29,673 bases of DNA from Verrucomicrobiota bacterium (lineage in GTDB: Bacteria > Verrucomicrobiota > Verrucomicrobiia > Opitutales > Opitutaceae), in the NCBI GenBank assembly GCA_023446865.1, contig JAEXPL010000005.1, positions 1 to 29,673 of the forward strand, written 5' to 3'. Positions within the stretch are counted from its first letter, which is position 1. Every line of letters starts with the position of its first letter. The translations under genes were made by a program, and so were the position numbers. The notes under the pieces are model-generated. The model saw only the letters and a program-made list of their open reading frames with translations. It was not told the origin of the DNA and did no database searches. Below, one piece after another: positions 7,153 to 15,300 of the stretch.

Positions 7153-8789
7153 ATCTTCCGCCCGTCGGATCCGGTGTTCATCCGGACATCAACGTCCTGC
7201 TCGTCGAGGACATGCCGGTCACCGCCCGGGTGGTGCAGCGGATGCTGACCAACTCGACCCGCTGCCGGTACCACGTCGTGTGGCGCAAGACCCTCAACGA
7301 CGCGTGCGCCCTCCTGCGCGACCGCGATTTCGATACGGTGCTGCTGGATCTCAACCTCCCGGACAGCGACGAATTCGCGACGCTCATCCGCATTCTCGAC
7401 ATCGCGCGCGGGGTGCCGGTCGTCGTGCTCACCGCCACGGAGGACCAGCACATCGGGCTGCAGGCAGTTCAGGCGGGGGCACAGGACTATCTCGTGAAGG
7501 GCCAGTGCAGCAGTCCGGAACTCGACCGCTCAATCGTCTATAGCATCGAACGCCACCGTATGCAGCTGGCGTTGCGGCAGCTCGCCGTGCTCGACGAACT
7601 CACCGGGCTCTACAATCGCCGTGGTTTCAACACCCTCAGTTTCGAACTCCTGCAGGAACTCAGGCAGGGCACGGCCGATGGTTACCTCGCCTGCTTCGAC
7701 CTCGACCGTTTCAAGCTGATCAACGACACCCTGGGCCACGCCAGCGGCGACGCTGCCCTTGTGGAGTTCGCCGCGCATCTGCGCAGCGCGTTCCGCAAGA
7801 AGGGGCTCTTCGCCCGTCTCGGCGGCGACGAGTTTCTTGCGATGGGCATCGAGCCGCATCCCGGCGCCGCCCTCGAATCGCTCGCGGCGATCGAGCAGAT
7901 CCTTGCTGCCCGCAACGCCCCTGGCACCTCGCCGTACAAGCTCGAGACGAGCGCCGGCCTCCTGCTCCTCGACCGCAACGAGCGGCGTTCGCTCGACGAA
8001 CTGCTCGTGGTCGCCGACGCCGAGCTGTATCGCAACAAGGCGGCCCGCCGGGCCGGCCGGCCGGTCCAGCATCCGCGGGCGCCGCGCCGCGACGAGATGG
8101 TACCGATCACCCCACGTTTCCAGCATCCGTGGGAGGAGGTGATCTATCGACTGCGGACCGTTTGCGAGACGTTCGACCCCGGGCTGGCCGGTCATCAGGA
8201 TCGCGTGGCGCACACGGCAGCGGACATCGCGGCCCGGCTCGGGCTGCCGGTCGAACGCGTTGAGCGGATCCGTTTGGCGGCGAGCGTGCACGACATCGGC
8301 AAGGTCGGCGTTCCGAGGCGGATACTGCATTGGCGCGGCCACCTCGGACCGAAGACGCTGGCGGCCGTCCGCGCGCACACCGAGATCGGCTACCGGCTCC
8401 TCGAGGGCAGCGAGTGGCCGGACCTGCGCTGCGCAGCCGAGGTCGCGCTTTGCCACCACGAACACTGGGACGGCAGCGGTTATCCGCGCGGCCTGTGGGG
8501 CGAGGCGATTCCGTTGGAAGCGAGGATCGTGGCCGTCGCCGATGTGTACGACGCGATGCGCTCGCAACGCACCTACAAGGCGGCGTGGACCGAGGATCGG
8601 GTCATCGCCGAGATGACGAATGCCCGCGGCACGCATTTCGACCCGACGATCTTCGATGCCTTTCTCGCGTCGGTCGTGAAGGTCGAGGGCGCGGTCCTCG
8701 GCGGCGGGGTGGCCGCGCCGCGGACGGATCCGGGGACCGGCGTTGGCGGCACCCCTGCTGTGCAGGCGGCGAGCGATCCGGCGCAATAG
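7149..8789 (+). CDS. Response regulator with GGDEF and HD-GYP domains (cyclic-di-GMP synthesis and breakdown)
   Basis: A 546-residue cytoplasmic signalling protein with three domains. The receiver (about 12-135) has Asp21, phospho-acceptor Asp67 in VLLDLNLP and Lys117 in YLVKG. The GGDEF diguanylate cyclase domain (about 140-300) has DELTGLYNRRGF, FDLDRFKLINDTLGH and an intact GGDEF (225-229). The HD-GYP phosphodiesterase domain (about 325-510) has VHDIGKVGVP (His381, Asp382) and HHEHWDGSGYP (to 446). All catalytic signatures look active, so it could both make and degrade cyclic-di-GMP, switched by phosphorylation. The inhibitory I-site, normally RxxD, reads RKKG (216-219). The ATG at 7149 is chosen because it overlaps the preceding small ORF and precedes the receiver closely. 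No histidine kinase gene is in the window. Confidence 0.95.
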   Translation: MNLPPVGSGVHPDINVLLVEDMPVTARVVQRMLTNSTRCRYHVVWRKTLNDACALLRDRDFDTVLLDLNLPDSDEFATLIRILDIARGVPVVVLTATEDQHIGLQAVQAGAQDYLVKGQCSSPELDRSIVYSIERHRMQLALRQLAVLDELTGLYNRRGFNTLSFELLQELRQGTADGYLACFDLDRFKLINDTLGHASGDAALVEFAAHLRSAFRKKGLFARLGGDEFLAMGIEPHPGAALESLAAIEQILAARNAPGTSPYKLETSAGLLLLDRNERRSLDELLVVADAELYRNKAARRAGRPVQHPRAPRRDEMVPITPRFQHPWEEVIYRLRTVCETFDPGLAGHQDRVAHTAADIAARLGLPVERVERIRLAASVHDIGKVGVPRRILHWRGHLGPKTLAAVRAHTEIGYRLLEGSEWPDLRCAAEVALCHHEHWDGSGYPRGLWGEAIPLEARIVAVADVYDAMRSQRTYKAAWTEDRVIAEMTNARGTHFDPTIFDAFLASVVKVEGAVLGGGVAAPRTDPGTGVGGTPAVQAASDPAQ

Positions 8790-8890
8790 GGGAGAGGACG
8801 AGGCGTGGGACCGCTCGTGCCGGTGGGCTCGGCCGACCGGCGGAGAATTTCCTTTCCGCCCGGGGCGCGGAGCGGGCAACGTGGGTGGCG

Positions 8891-9940
8891 ATGAGCGCGC
8901 TTGTTGCACTGCAAACCCAGTTGGAGGCCGGCGGTGATCTCTCGCCGGTGCAGGTCACCGACGCCGTCGCGGCGTTGGTGGCGGCGGAGGTGCCGGCTGA
9001 GCAGAAGGAGAGTTTTCTCTTCGCCTTGAACACCAAGGGTGAGAAGCCGGCCGAGGTCGCGGCGTTTGCGGCGGAGTTCCGTCGCCTCGCGCGTGATCCC
9101 GGGGTGGCGCAGTGGGCCGCGGAGGCGATCGACATCGTGGGCACGGGCGGCGACCACGCGGGCAGCTTCAACATCTCGACCGCCTCGGCCTTCGTGCTCG
9201 CGGCCGCGGGGGTGAAGGTGATGAAGCACGGCAACCGCTCGATCACCTCGAAGTGCGGCAGCGCCGATCTCATCGCCGCCATCGGCGTGCCGCTCGATGC
9301 GCCGCTGGAGCGGATGCAGCGCTCGCTCGCCGAAGTGAATTTCTGCTTCTTCTTCGCGCCCGGCTTCCATCCCGCCTTCAAGGAAATCGCGCCGGTGCGC
9401 AAGGCGCTTGCCGCGAAGGGACGCCGCTCGGTGTTCAACATCCTCGGACCGTTGATCAACCCGGGGCGCCCGGCGTACCAGTTGCTCGGCGTCTACGCCA
9501 AAGACTGGGTCGAACCGTTGGCCGGCGCCCTGCACGACCTCGGGCTCACCGCCGCGCTGGCGATCCACGGTCGCGTACCGGGCAGCGACCGCGGGCTCGA
9601 CGAGTGGACGACCGGCACCGACAACTTCTGCGCCGGAGCTGGGCGTCTCCGCGGCCCGCTGACGAAGGTCGAGCTCGCCGCCACAGGCCTCGCGGTCGGC
9701 CGGCTCGATGAATTGCAGGGAGGCGACGCCACCGTGAATCTCGCGATCTTCGAGGCGCTGCTGGTGAACCGCGCCCCGCAGGCCATCGCCGACACAGTGG
9801 CGCTCAACGCCGGTGCCGCGCTCTGGGTGACCGGCCGCGCCAAGGACCTCGCCGCCGGCGTGGCGCAGGTGCAGGAGCTTCTCCGCTCCGGCGCCGTGCA
9901 GCGCCACGTGGCCAAGACCCGGCAGTTCTGGGCGGGGTGA
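8891..9940 (+). CDS. trpD: Anthranilate phosphoribosyltransferase
   Basis: TrpD joins anthranilate to phosphoribosyl pyrophosphate, the second step of tryptophan synthesis, in the cytoplasm. The 349-residue length is normal for the family. The PRPP loop is GTGGD (84-88) followed by NISTA (94-98); the anthranilate-binding KHGNRSITSKCGSADL (112-127) is present with a Thr in place of a usual Ser; LGPLINPGRP and the metal-binding Asp-Glu in GLDEWTTGTD also fit. The start is the ATG before SALVALQTQ; the frame stays open far upstream but only as a shadow of the previous gene. No other trp gene is nearby, so the pathway is scattered here. A hairpin pair follows the stop codon. Confidence 0.96.
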   Translation: MSALVALQTQLEAGGDLSPVQVTDAVAALVAAEVPAEQKESFLFALNTKGEKPAEVAAFAAEFRRLARDPGVAQWAAEAIDIVGTGGDHAGSFNISTASAFVLAAAGVKVMKHGNRSITSKCGSADLIAAIGVPLDAPLERMQRSLAEVNFCFFFAPGFHPAFKEIAPVRKALAAKGRRSVFNILGPLINPGRPAYQLLGVYAKDWVEPLAGALHDLGLTAALAIHGRVPGSDRGLDEWTTGTDNFCAGAGRLRGPLTKVELAATGLAVGRLDELQGGDATVNLAIFEALLVNRAPQAIADTVALNAGAALWVTGRAKDLAAGVAQVQELLRSGAVQRHVAKTRQFWAG

Positions 9941-9982
9941 GTTATGGCGAGCGTATTCGCCTATGCGGCGGTGGAGGTGTGT

Positions 9983-10058
9983 AGGGCCGGTCTCCGACCG
10001 GCCGTTCCAGATCCGAGCGGGCGAACATCGTCCCGGAGGCCGGTCGGAGACCGGCCCT
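9983..10058. repeat. Inverted pair of 21-nt GC-rich repeats, each a hairpin
   Basis: The 21 bases AGGGCCGGTCTCCGACCGGCC at 9983-10003 are found exactly, in inverted orientation, at 10038-10058. Each copy is itself a perfect 8-bp stem with a 3-nt loop (GGCCGGTC, TCC, GACCGGCC). The two copies could also pair with each other around a 34-base loop. The pair occupies the gap between trpD and glmM and ends 13 bases before the glmM ATG. The arrangement is like paired REP (BIME-type) elements. Confidence 0.85.
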
Positions 10059-10071
10059 GCTTTTCTCAAAG

Positions 10072-11415
10072 ATGAAACGTCTCTATTTCGGCACTGATGG
10101 GGTGCGCGGGCGCTTCGGCGACGCGGTGATGAATCCGGACTTTGTCCGCAAGCTGGCCAATGCCGCCGGCCGGCACATGGCCGCCAAGCTGGGCGTTGCT
10201 GCGCCGCGGGCGTTGATCGGCCGCGACACGCGCGCTTCCGGCCCGGCGCTTGAAGCCGCCGTGGCCGAGGGCCTCGTCGCCGCCGGTTGGGCCGTCGATC
10301 TGCTTGGTGTGGTGCCGACTCCGGCGGTGTCGCTGGCGGTGCGCGCCTCGAAGGCCCAGCTCGGGGTCGTCATCACGGCGTCGCACAATACTGCCGACGA
10401 CAACGGCGTGAAGTTCTTCGCCAGCACCGGCCTCAAGCTTCCCGACGCCGAGGAGGTCGCCATCGAGGCGTTGCTCGACCAGCCAGAGCCCGCTGCGCCA
10501 CGCGGCCGCATCCGCGAGGTCGGCGAGGCGAAGATGCTCTACATGGGCATGGCGGCGCATCAGCTGCAGCCTGGCGCGCTGGCCGGCTGGAAGATCGTCC
10601 TGGATACCGCCAACGGAGCGACCTGTGAGACGACGCGAGAAGTGTTGGAGCAGCTCGGGGCTGAACTGGAGCTGATCGGCAACGCCCCCGACGGACGCAA
10701 CATCAACGCCGGCGTGGGCAGCGAACACCCGGCGCAGCTGGCGGCGCGGGTGCTCGCCACCGGCGCGCGGCTCGGTCTCGCGCACGATGGCGACGGCGAC
10801 CGCGCGGTGTTCTGCGACGAGAAGGGCGTGGTGCTCGATGGCGACGAGGTGCTGACTTTCCTCGCGCTCGGGATGCTCAAGCGCGGCGAGTTGCCCGGCG
10901 GCACGTTGGTCGTGACGGTGCAGAGCAACCTCGGCGTCGATGCCGCGCTGGCCGCCGAGGGCGGTCGCGTGGTGCGCACCAACGTGGGCGACCGGTACGT
11001 GAGCGAGGCACTCCAGCGCGAGGGCGCGGCACTCGGCGGTGAGTCGTCGGGGCATTTCATCCTGCCGCGTGTGTCGCCCGCGGGTGATGGCTTGCTTGCG
11101 GCGCTCGCGGTGCTGCGGGTGATGCGCGACACCGGCCAACCGCTCTCCGCACTGCGCCAGGCGCTGAAGAAGTTCCCGCAGGCGCAGAAGGCATTGAAGC
11201 TCGCGGCCAAGCCGCCGCTCGAGTCGTTGCCGGGCCTGCAGCGGGTGTTGCGTGACGCCGAGGCGGCGCTCGCGGGCACCGGCCGCGTGATGATCCGCTA
11301 CTCGGGCACGGAACCGAAGGTGCGCATTCTCGTTGAGGCGCAGACCGAGGCAGCGGTGGCCGAGTGGTTGGCGAAGTCCGAGGCCGCGCTCCGCGCGGAG
11401 CTGCAGGTGCTGTGA
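10072..11415 (+). CDS. glmM: Phosphoglucosamine mutase
   Basis: GlmM converts glucosamine-6-phosphate to glucosamine-1-phosphate on the route to UDP-GlcNAc for peptidoglycan and LPS. The 447-residue product has all four expected motifs: FGTDGVRGRFG at the N-terminus, the phosphoserine loop VITASHNTADDNG with Ser104, the magnesium loop DGDGDR (239-244), the sugar-binding GGESSGHFIL, and the phosphate-binding RYSGTEPKVRI from about residue 409. The GlmM subfamily, rather than PGM/ManB, is indicated by the start MKRLYFGTDGVRG and the length. There is no Shine-Dalgarno; the leader is a repeat-derived hairpin followed by TTTTCTCAAAG. Confidence 0.95.
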   Translation: MKRLYFGTDGVRGRFGDAVMNPDFVRKLANAAGRHMAAKLGVAAPRALIGRDTRASGPALEAAVAEGLVAAGWAVDLLGVVPTPAVSLAVRASKAQLGVVITASHNTADDNGVKFFASTGLKLPDAEEVAIEALLDQPEPAAPRGRIREVGEAKMLYMGMAAHQLQPGALAGWKIVLDTANGATCETTREVLEQLGAELELIGNAPDGRNINAGVGSEHPAQLAARVLATGARLGLAHDGDGDRAVFCDEKGVVLDGDEVLTFLALGMLKRGELPGGTLVVTVQSNLGVDAALAAEGGRVVRTNVGDRYVSEALQREGAALGGESSGHFILPRVSPAGDGLLAALAVLRVMRDTGQPLSALRQALKKFPQAQKALKLAAKPPLESLPGLQRVLRDAEAALAGTGRVMIRYSGTEPKVRILVEAQTEAAVAEWLAKSEAALRAELQVL

Positions 11416-11425
11416 GCAGCTGGGG

Positions 11426-11444
11426 GCCACCTCACTGAGGTGGC
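11426..11444. repeat. Intergenic hairpin (8-bp stem, 3-nt loop)
   Basis: GCCACCTC, loop ACT, GAGGTGGC: a perfect 8/3/8 hairpin 10 bases after the glmM stop codon. It has the same geometry as the other intergenic hairpins but an unrelated stem sequence. It lies in the 326-base gap between glmM and thrH, which otherwise holds only the elements at 11594-11638. Confidence 0.6.
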
Positions 11445-11593
11445 GTGCATTCAGGAAGGGCCGTGTCGGCGCCCTGGCCCACTTCAGGCCGTGGCGCCGG
11501 ATCGCTGGAACCGTCGTGGAGGTGCCGGTATTTCGCCCCAAGCCTCACGATCCCTCGGCAGTGTTGTACAAGAGGTGAAGGTGTCCGAGGTCG

Positions 11594-11638
11594 GGCGAAC
11601 CCTCCGGGTGGGCCGCGGCTCGGCGGGGACGCCTCGCC
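11594..11638. repeat. Pair of imperfect intergenic hairpins
   Basis: Two further elements with 3-nt loops lie upstream of thrH. At 11594-11614 the arms pair around loop TCC with two adjacent mismatches. At 11622-11638 GGCGGGG, loop ACG, CCTCGCC pairs with one G-T wobble and is followed by CTAC, as at 1655-1673. They look like degenerate members of the hairpin family. I see no gene or promoter in the remainder of the gap. Confidence 0.4.
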
Positions 11639-11741
11639 CTACCTCAAGCAAGGACACTCCGTCGTGTGGATCCGGGGCACTGCGCTGCGCCTCACCTCGC
11701 GGCTTGCCAGCGGGGCGGGCGGGCCTGTTTGCTGGGCGGAA

Positions 11742-12353
11742 GTGAAGCAAAGCATCGTCACCCTCGACATGGAGGGCGTCCTTACGCCCGAGATCTGGAT
11801 CGCCGTCGCTGAGAAGACCGGGATCCCCGAGCTGCGTCGCACCACGCGCGACGAGCCGGACTACGACAAGCTCATGCGCTACCGGATGGAGATCCTCGAC
11901 CGGCACGGCATCACGCTGTCGCACATCCAGGAGGTGATCGGCACGCTGCGGCCGCTGCCGGGCGCGCTGGAGTTTCTGAACACGCTGCGCGCCGAGGTGC
12001 AGCTGATCATCCTTTCGGACACGTTCGAGCAATTCGCCCAGCCGCTGCTGAAGCAGCTCAACATGCCGACGCTTTTCTGCCACCGCCTGGTCGTGGATAA
12101 CGACCGCATCGTGGGCTACAAGCTGCGCATGCCCGACCAGAAGCGGGAATCGGTGAAGGCGCTGAAGGCGCTCAACTACCGCGTGATCGCCGGCGGCGAC
12201 TCGTTCAACGACACGACGATGCTCTGCGAGGCCGACTATGGCTTCCTCTTCCACGCGCCGGAGAACGTGATCAAACAGTTCCCGCAGCTCCCGGCCGTGC
12301 ACGACTACGCGACCTTCCTCGGGCTGATCCGAGAGAAGATCGCGCTCGCGTAG
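11742..12353 (+). CDS. thrH: ThrH-type phosphoserine phosphatase / homoserine phosphotransferase
   Basis: A 203-residue HAD-superfamily enzyme. The characterised Pseudomonas ThrH dephosphorylates phosphoserine and can pass the phosphate to homoserine, linking serine and threonine synthesis. The match is strong along the whole length: TLDMEGVLTPEIW with the catalytic Asp and its general acid (Glu in this subfamily), TRDEPDYDKLM, ILSDTFEQFAQPLL with the HAD Ser, the basic PDQKR region, and AGGDSFNDTTML with the metal-binding Asp residues, then FHAPENVI. The start is GTG at 11742, directly before KQSIVTLDM as in the family, with a weak GGCGGA upstream. It ends 6 bases from the stop of the convergent SpvB-like gene. 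Confidence 0.93.
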   Translation: MKQSIVTLDMEGVLTPEIWIAVAEKTGIPELRRTTRDEPDYDKLMRYRMEILDRHGITLSHIQEVIGTLRPLPGALEFLNTLRAEVQLIILSDTFEQFAQPLLKQLNMPTLFCHRLVVDNDRIVGYKLRMPDQKRESVKALKALNYRVIAGGDSFNDTTMLCEADYGFLFHAPENVIKQFPQLPAVHDYATFLGLIREKIALA

Positions 12354-12359
12354 CCCGCC

Positions 12360-15300
12360 TTATCGCGGCGAGCCGCTCCGGCGGCGTTTCACGAGGATCT
12401 CGCTCGTGCGGCTGACATTGCCGTAGCCGTCGTATTGTTGAAGCTCCCACGTGGTGTCGCCATCGGGTTCGTGGGGCTTCGAGGTGGCGACGACCTGGCC
12501 CAAGCTGTTGTACACCGTGTCGACGAGGCTGATGGTTCCATCGGTGGCCTCCGTCGACACCCGGATGATCCGGGAGATCCGATCGTAGTAGGTCGTCGTG
12601 GTCGGCTTGCCGGAGGTGGCGATCCTGACCGCATAGACCGAGGTTTGCTGGATCCCGGTGACCCCCGAGGGAGGATTCACTCGCTGCATCTGGCGCCACC
12701 CTTCGTCCGACGCACCGGTCCAGGCGTAGGTCGTGGTCTTGAGGTAGTCGTTGCCCGGGTTGCATACCATGATCTGGCGACCGAGCCCGTCGTGCTCGGC
12801 GGTGGTGGTAGTGCCGTTGTCGAAGGTCACCGACGTCCACTCGAGAAAGATCGGATGGTAGGTCGAAAGCATGCGGCCGGTCGGCTCCTCGGTCTCTTCG
12901 GTCGCGAGATCGAACAGGTCGTCGAAGGCGCTTGCGGTGTACTGGACCTCGTTTCCGGTCTCGGTTCCGTCCGGAGCGACGGTTCGCGATCGTCGTAGCG
13001 TCACGCGGCCACGCGGATCGCGATCGTAGGTTGTCTCGGTGAGAACTTTCGCTCCGTCGCCCGTCGTTTTGCGCGCATCGACGGTTTTGCACGCGAGCAG
13101 GGTGGTATTGGCGAAGTAACGGAAGGACTGCAGTGGCCCGACCTCGTCGGGGCTCCCCGTGCTGCGCTCCCGGGATGCTTCGGATTCGACCAAGGAGGTG
13201 AGCGGGTCGTCCGGGCTGCGTGGAGCGCGGAACGTCTTCGTAACCTCCTTCACGGAACCGAACCCATCGGCGGTGTGCGTCGCGTACTCGTTGCCGTAGG
13301 TGATCTTGCCCGGGAAGAGCGTCGCGGCCGGAGGCGTCCGCCGGGCCGCGGGGGTGTCGTAGTCGGGGCTGAGGACATACGGGAACGCGATCTGGGGCTG
13401 CCGGGTTGAGGGCGGCGCGGAGGATTTCTGGTTGTCCCGCCAATGGGTGGTGGTGGTGACGGCGAGGAGTTGCTCCTTCGCGGGCGTGCCGAAGATCGGT
13501 TTGCGGCCGGCCTTCACCGGCGACGCCGCGGCCGGATAGGTGAAGTCCGCTTTCTCGTCGGTGCGCCAGCGGGTTTCAATCGTGCGAACGAGGTACGGGT
13601 GCAGGGTCCCAAAGAGGCGACCGGAGGCTGGGTCGACGACGGCGTCGAAGGAGTTGGCGTAGTCCTCGCTCTTGATCTCCTCGATGCAGATCTGGCCATC
13701 CCGTTGCCAGAACCAGTAGGTCTGTTCGCGCGCGGTGAGCCCGGTCATCGGAAAGGAGTGCTCCAGAAACTGGAACTTAACGAATCCGGTCTGCTGGTCC
13801 AGAGTCGTGAAGCACCCGAACCCGAGGCCGCCCCGGCCCGCGAAGTCCAGCCGGAGGGCACCGTAGCCGTAGCTGAAATGCGCGGGACTGCCGCCGGCAC
13901 TGTCCTTCCACAGTTCGCTCACGACCGGCGAGTTCTGGCGGAGATCGATGATCGGGAATTCAACCGGCGCACCTGGGGTGTACACCGAGTCGTCCTTGGC
14001 CGCCTTGTAGCCGATGCTCGTCGTCCGGCCCTGGCCGTCGACGATGTCGGTGACGAGGTTCGGGAAGGGACATTGCTCCGGATTGTCAGCGACCTCCGGG
14101 TACACTGCGACGAGCGTCTGCGCCGGTGTGTCGGCCTGGCGGGCGACGACCCAGTCCATGATTCCGTCGCCGTTGATGTCGTGGGCTCGCGTGACCAGAA
14201 CCGGGCCCGCGGTCTCCGGGGGCGGAACGCTCTCCCAGGGCGTGCCCACGAGACGCTGCGGCGGCGAGAACGCTCCGTTGCGGTTCGAAAGACAGGCCCA
14301 CCAGCCGGGAGTGTCGGGGCTGTGTGTGCCATCCGTGGTCTCGGGTCGTCCGTACCAGACGAGGTCGGCGCAGTAGTCGCCGTTGATGTCGAGCGCGATG
14401 AGATTGGCGCCGTGGTCGACCCCGAAGGAGCGGGGGAGGCGCGTGAGCAATGCGGTCGGTGCCGAGGCAGGCACGGCGACAGGCGGCGTGCCGCGGATTG
14501 CGAGCCGGCCGCCCTGTGGGAGGATCCAAGACGGGGGGAGTGCATCGCGATGGTGCGTGAAGGTTGGGACTGTCGGCGCGGGCAGCCGGGTCGGCGGGCA
14601 GCGCGGTACGTGAAGCGTCCAGCGCCAGCCATCCGGACCGTCACCGCCTTCGCCGGTGAGGAAACAAACGGCGTCGTCGCCGGAGAACTCGCCGGAGATC
14701 AGCGCGTAGCGGTCCCCGCAACCGGCGGCCCATTCGTGGATCGTCACGGGTGCGGAGAAGCCCCCGTCGGGCAGTGTCAGCACATAGCGCAGTCGTGGGG
14801 AGGCCTCGGTGCCGGCCGCGGGTTGCTCCAGCCAGATGTAGTCGTCGACGCCATCGTTGTTGAGGTCGGAGGCGAGCGACTGAATCGCGGCCGTGCCGGA
14901 GTCCGTCGTGATGCGGCGGAGTTCCGCACCTCCAGCCGGGGACGTGAACGTGGACCCGTTGGAGAGATATGGGTGTAGCGTTCCCGCGGGGGCGTGGACG
15001 AGCAGGTCCTCGCGGCCGTCGCCATTGAAATCGCCGAGGCAAACGCGTGAGAAGGCGGCGGGTGCACCGCCCGGGCCCTGCGCGAGCTTCGCGAGATCAG
15101 GCTGGTCGAGCGTGCTCAGCGGCACGAAGCGACTTCCGGTCGAGCGGAAGAAACACAGTTTGCCGTTGGCGCCGGCGAGCAGTGCATCCGTGAGGCCGTT
15201 GCCGTCGAAATCGCCGAGGAAGACCGCGCGTTCGGTTTTCTCGCCGAGTTGGCGATTGACGGTCGCGGCGTCGGCCCAAGGCGACAAGCCGGCGGCGAGG

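Noticed and set aside
8330..8890. N-terminal extension of trpD in the same frame
   Set aside because: It overlaps the HD-GYP coding sequence in another frame and is Arg-rich; TrpD homology begins after the ATG at 8891.
13443..14978. Long + strand open frame (511 codons) inside the SpvB-like gene, and a similar one at 15249-16610
   Set aside because: Both are antisense shadows: low-complexity Gly/Arg/Val-rich products opposite clear FG-GAP and SpvB motifs.
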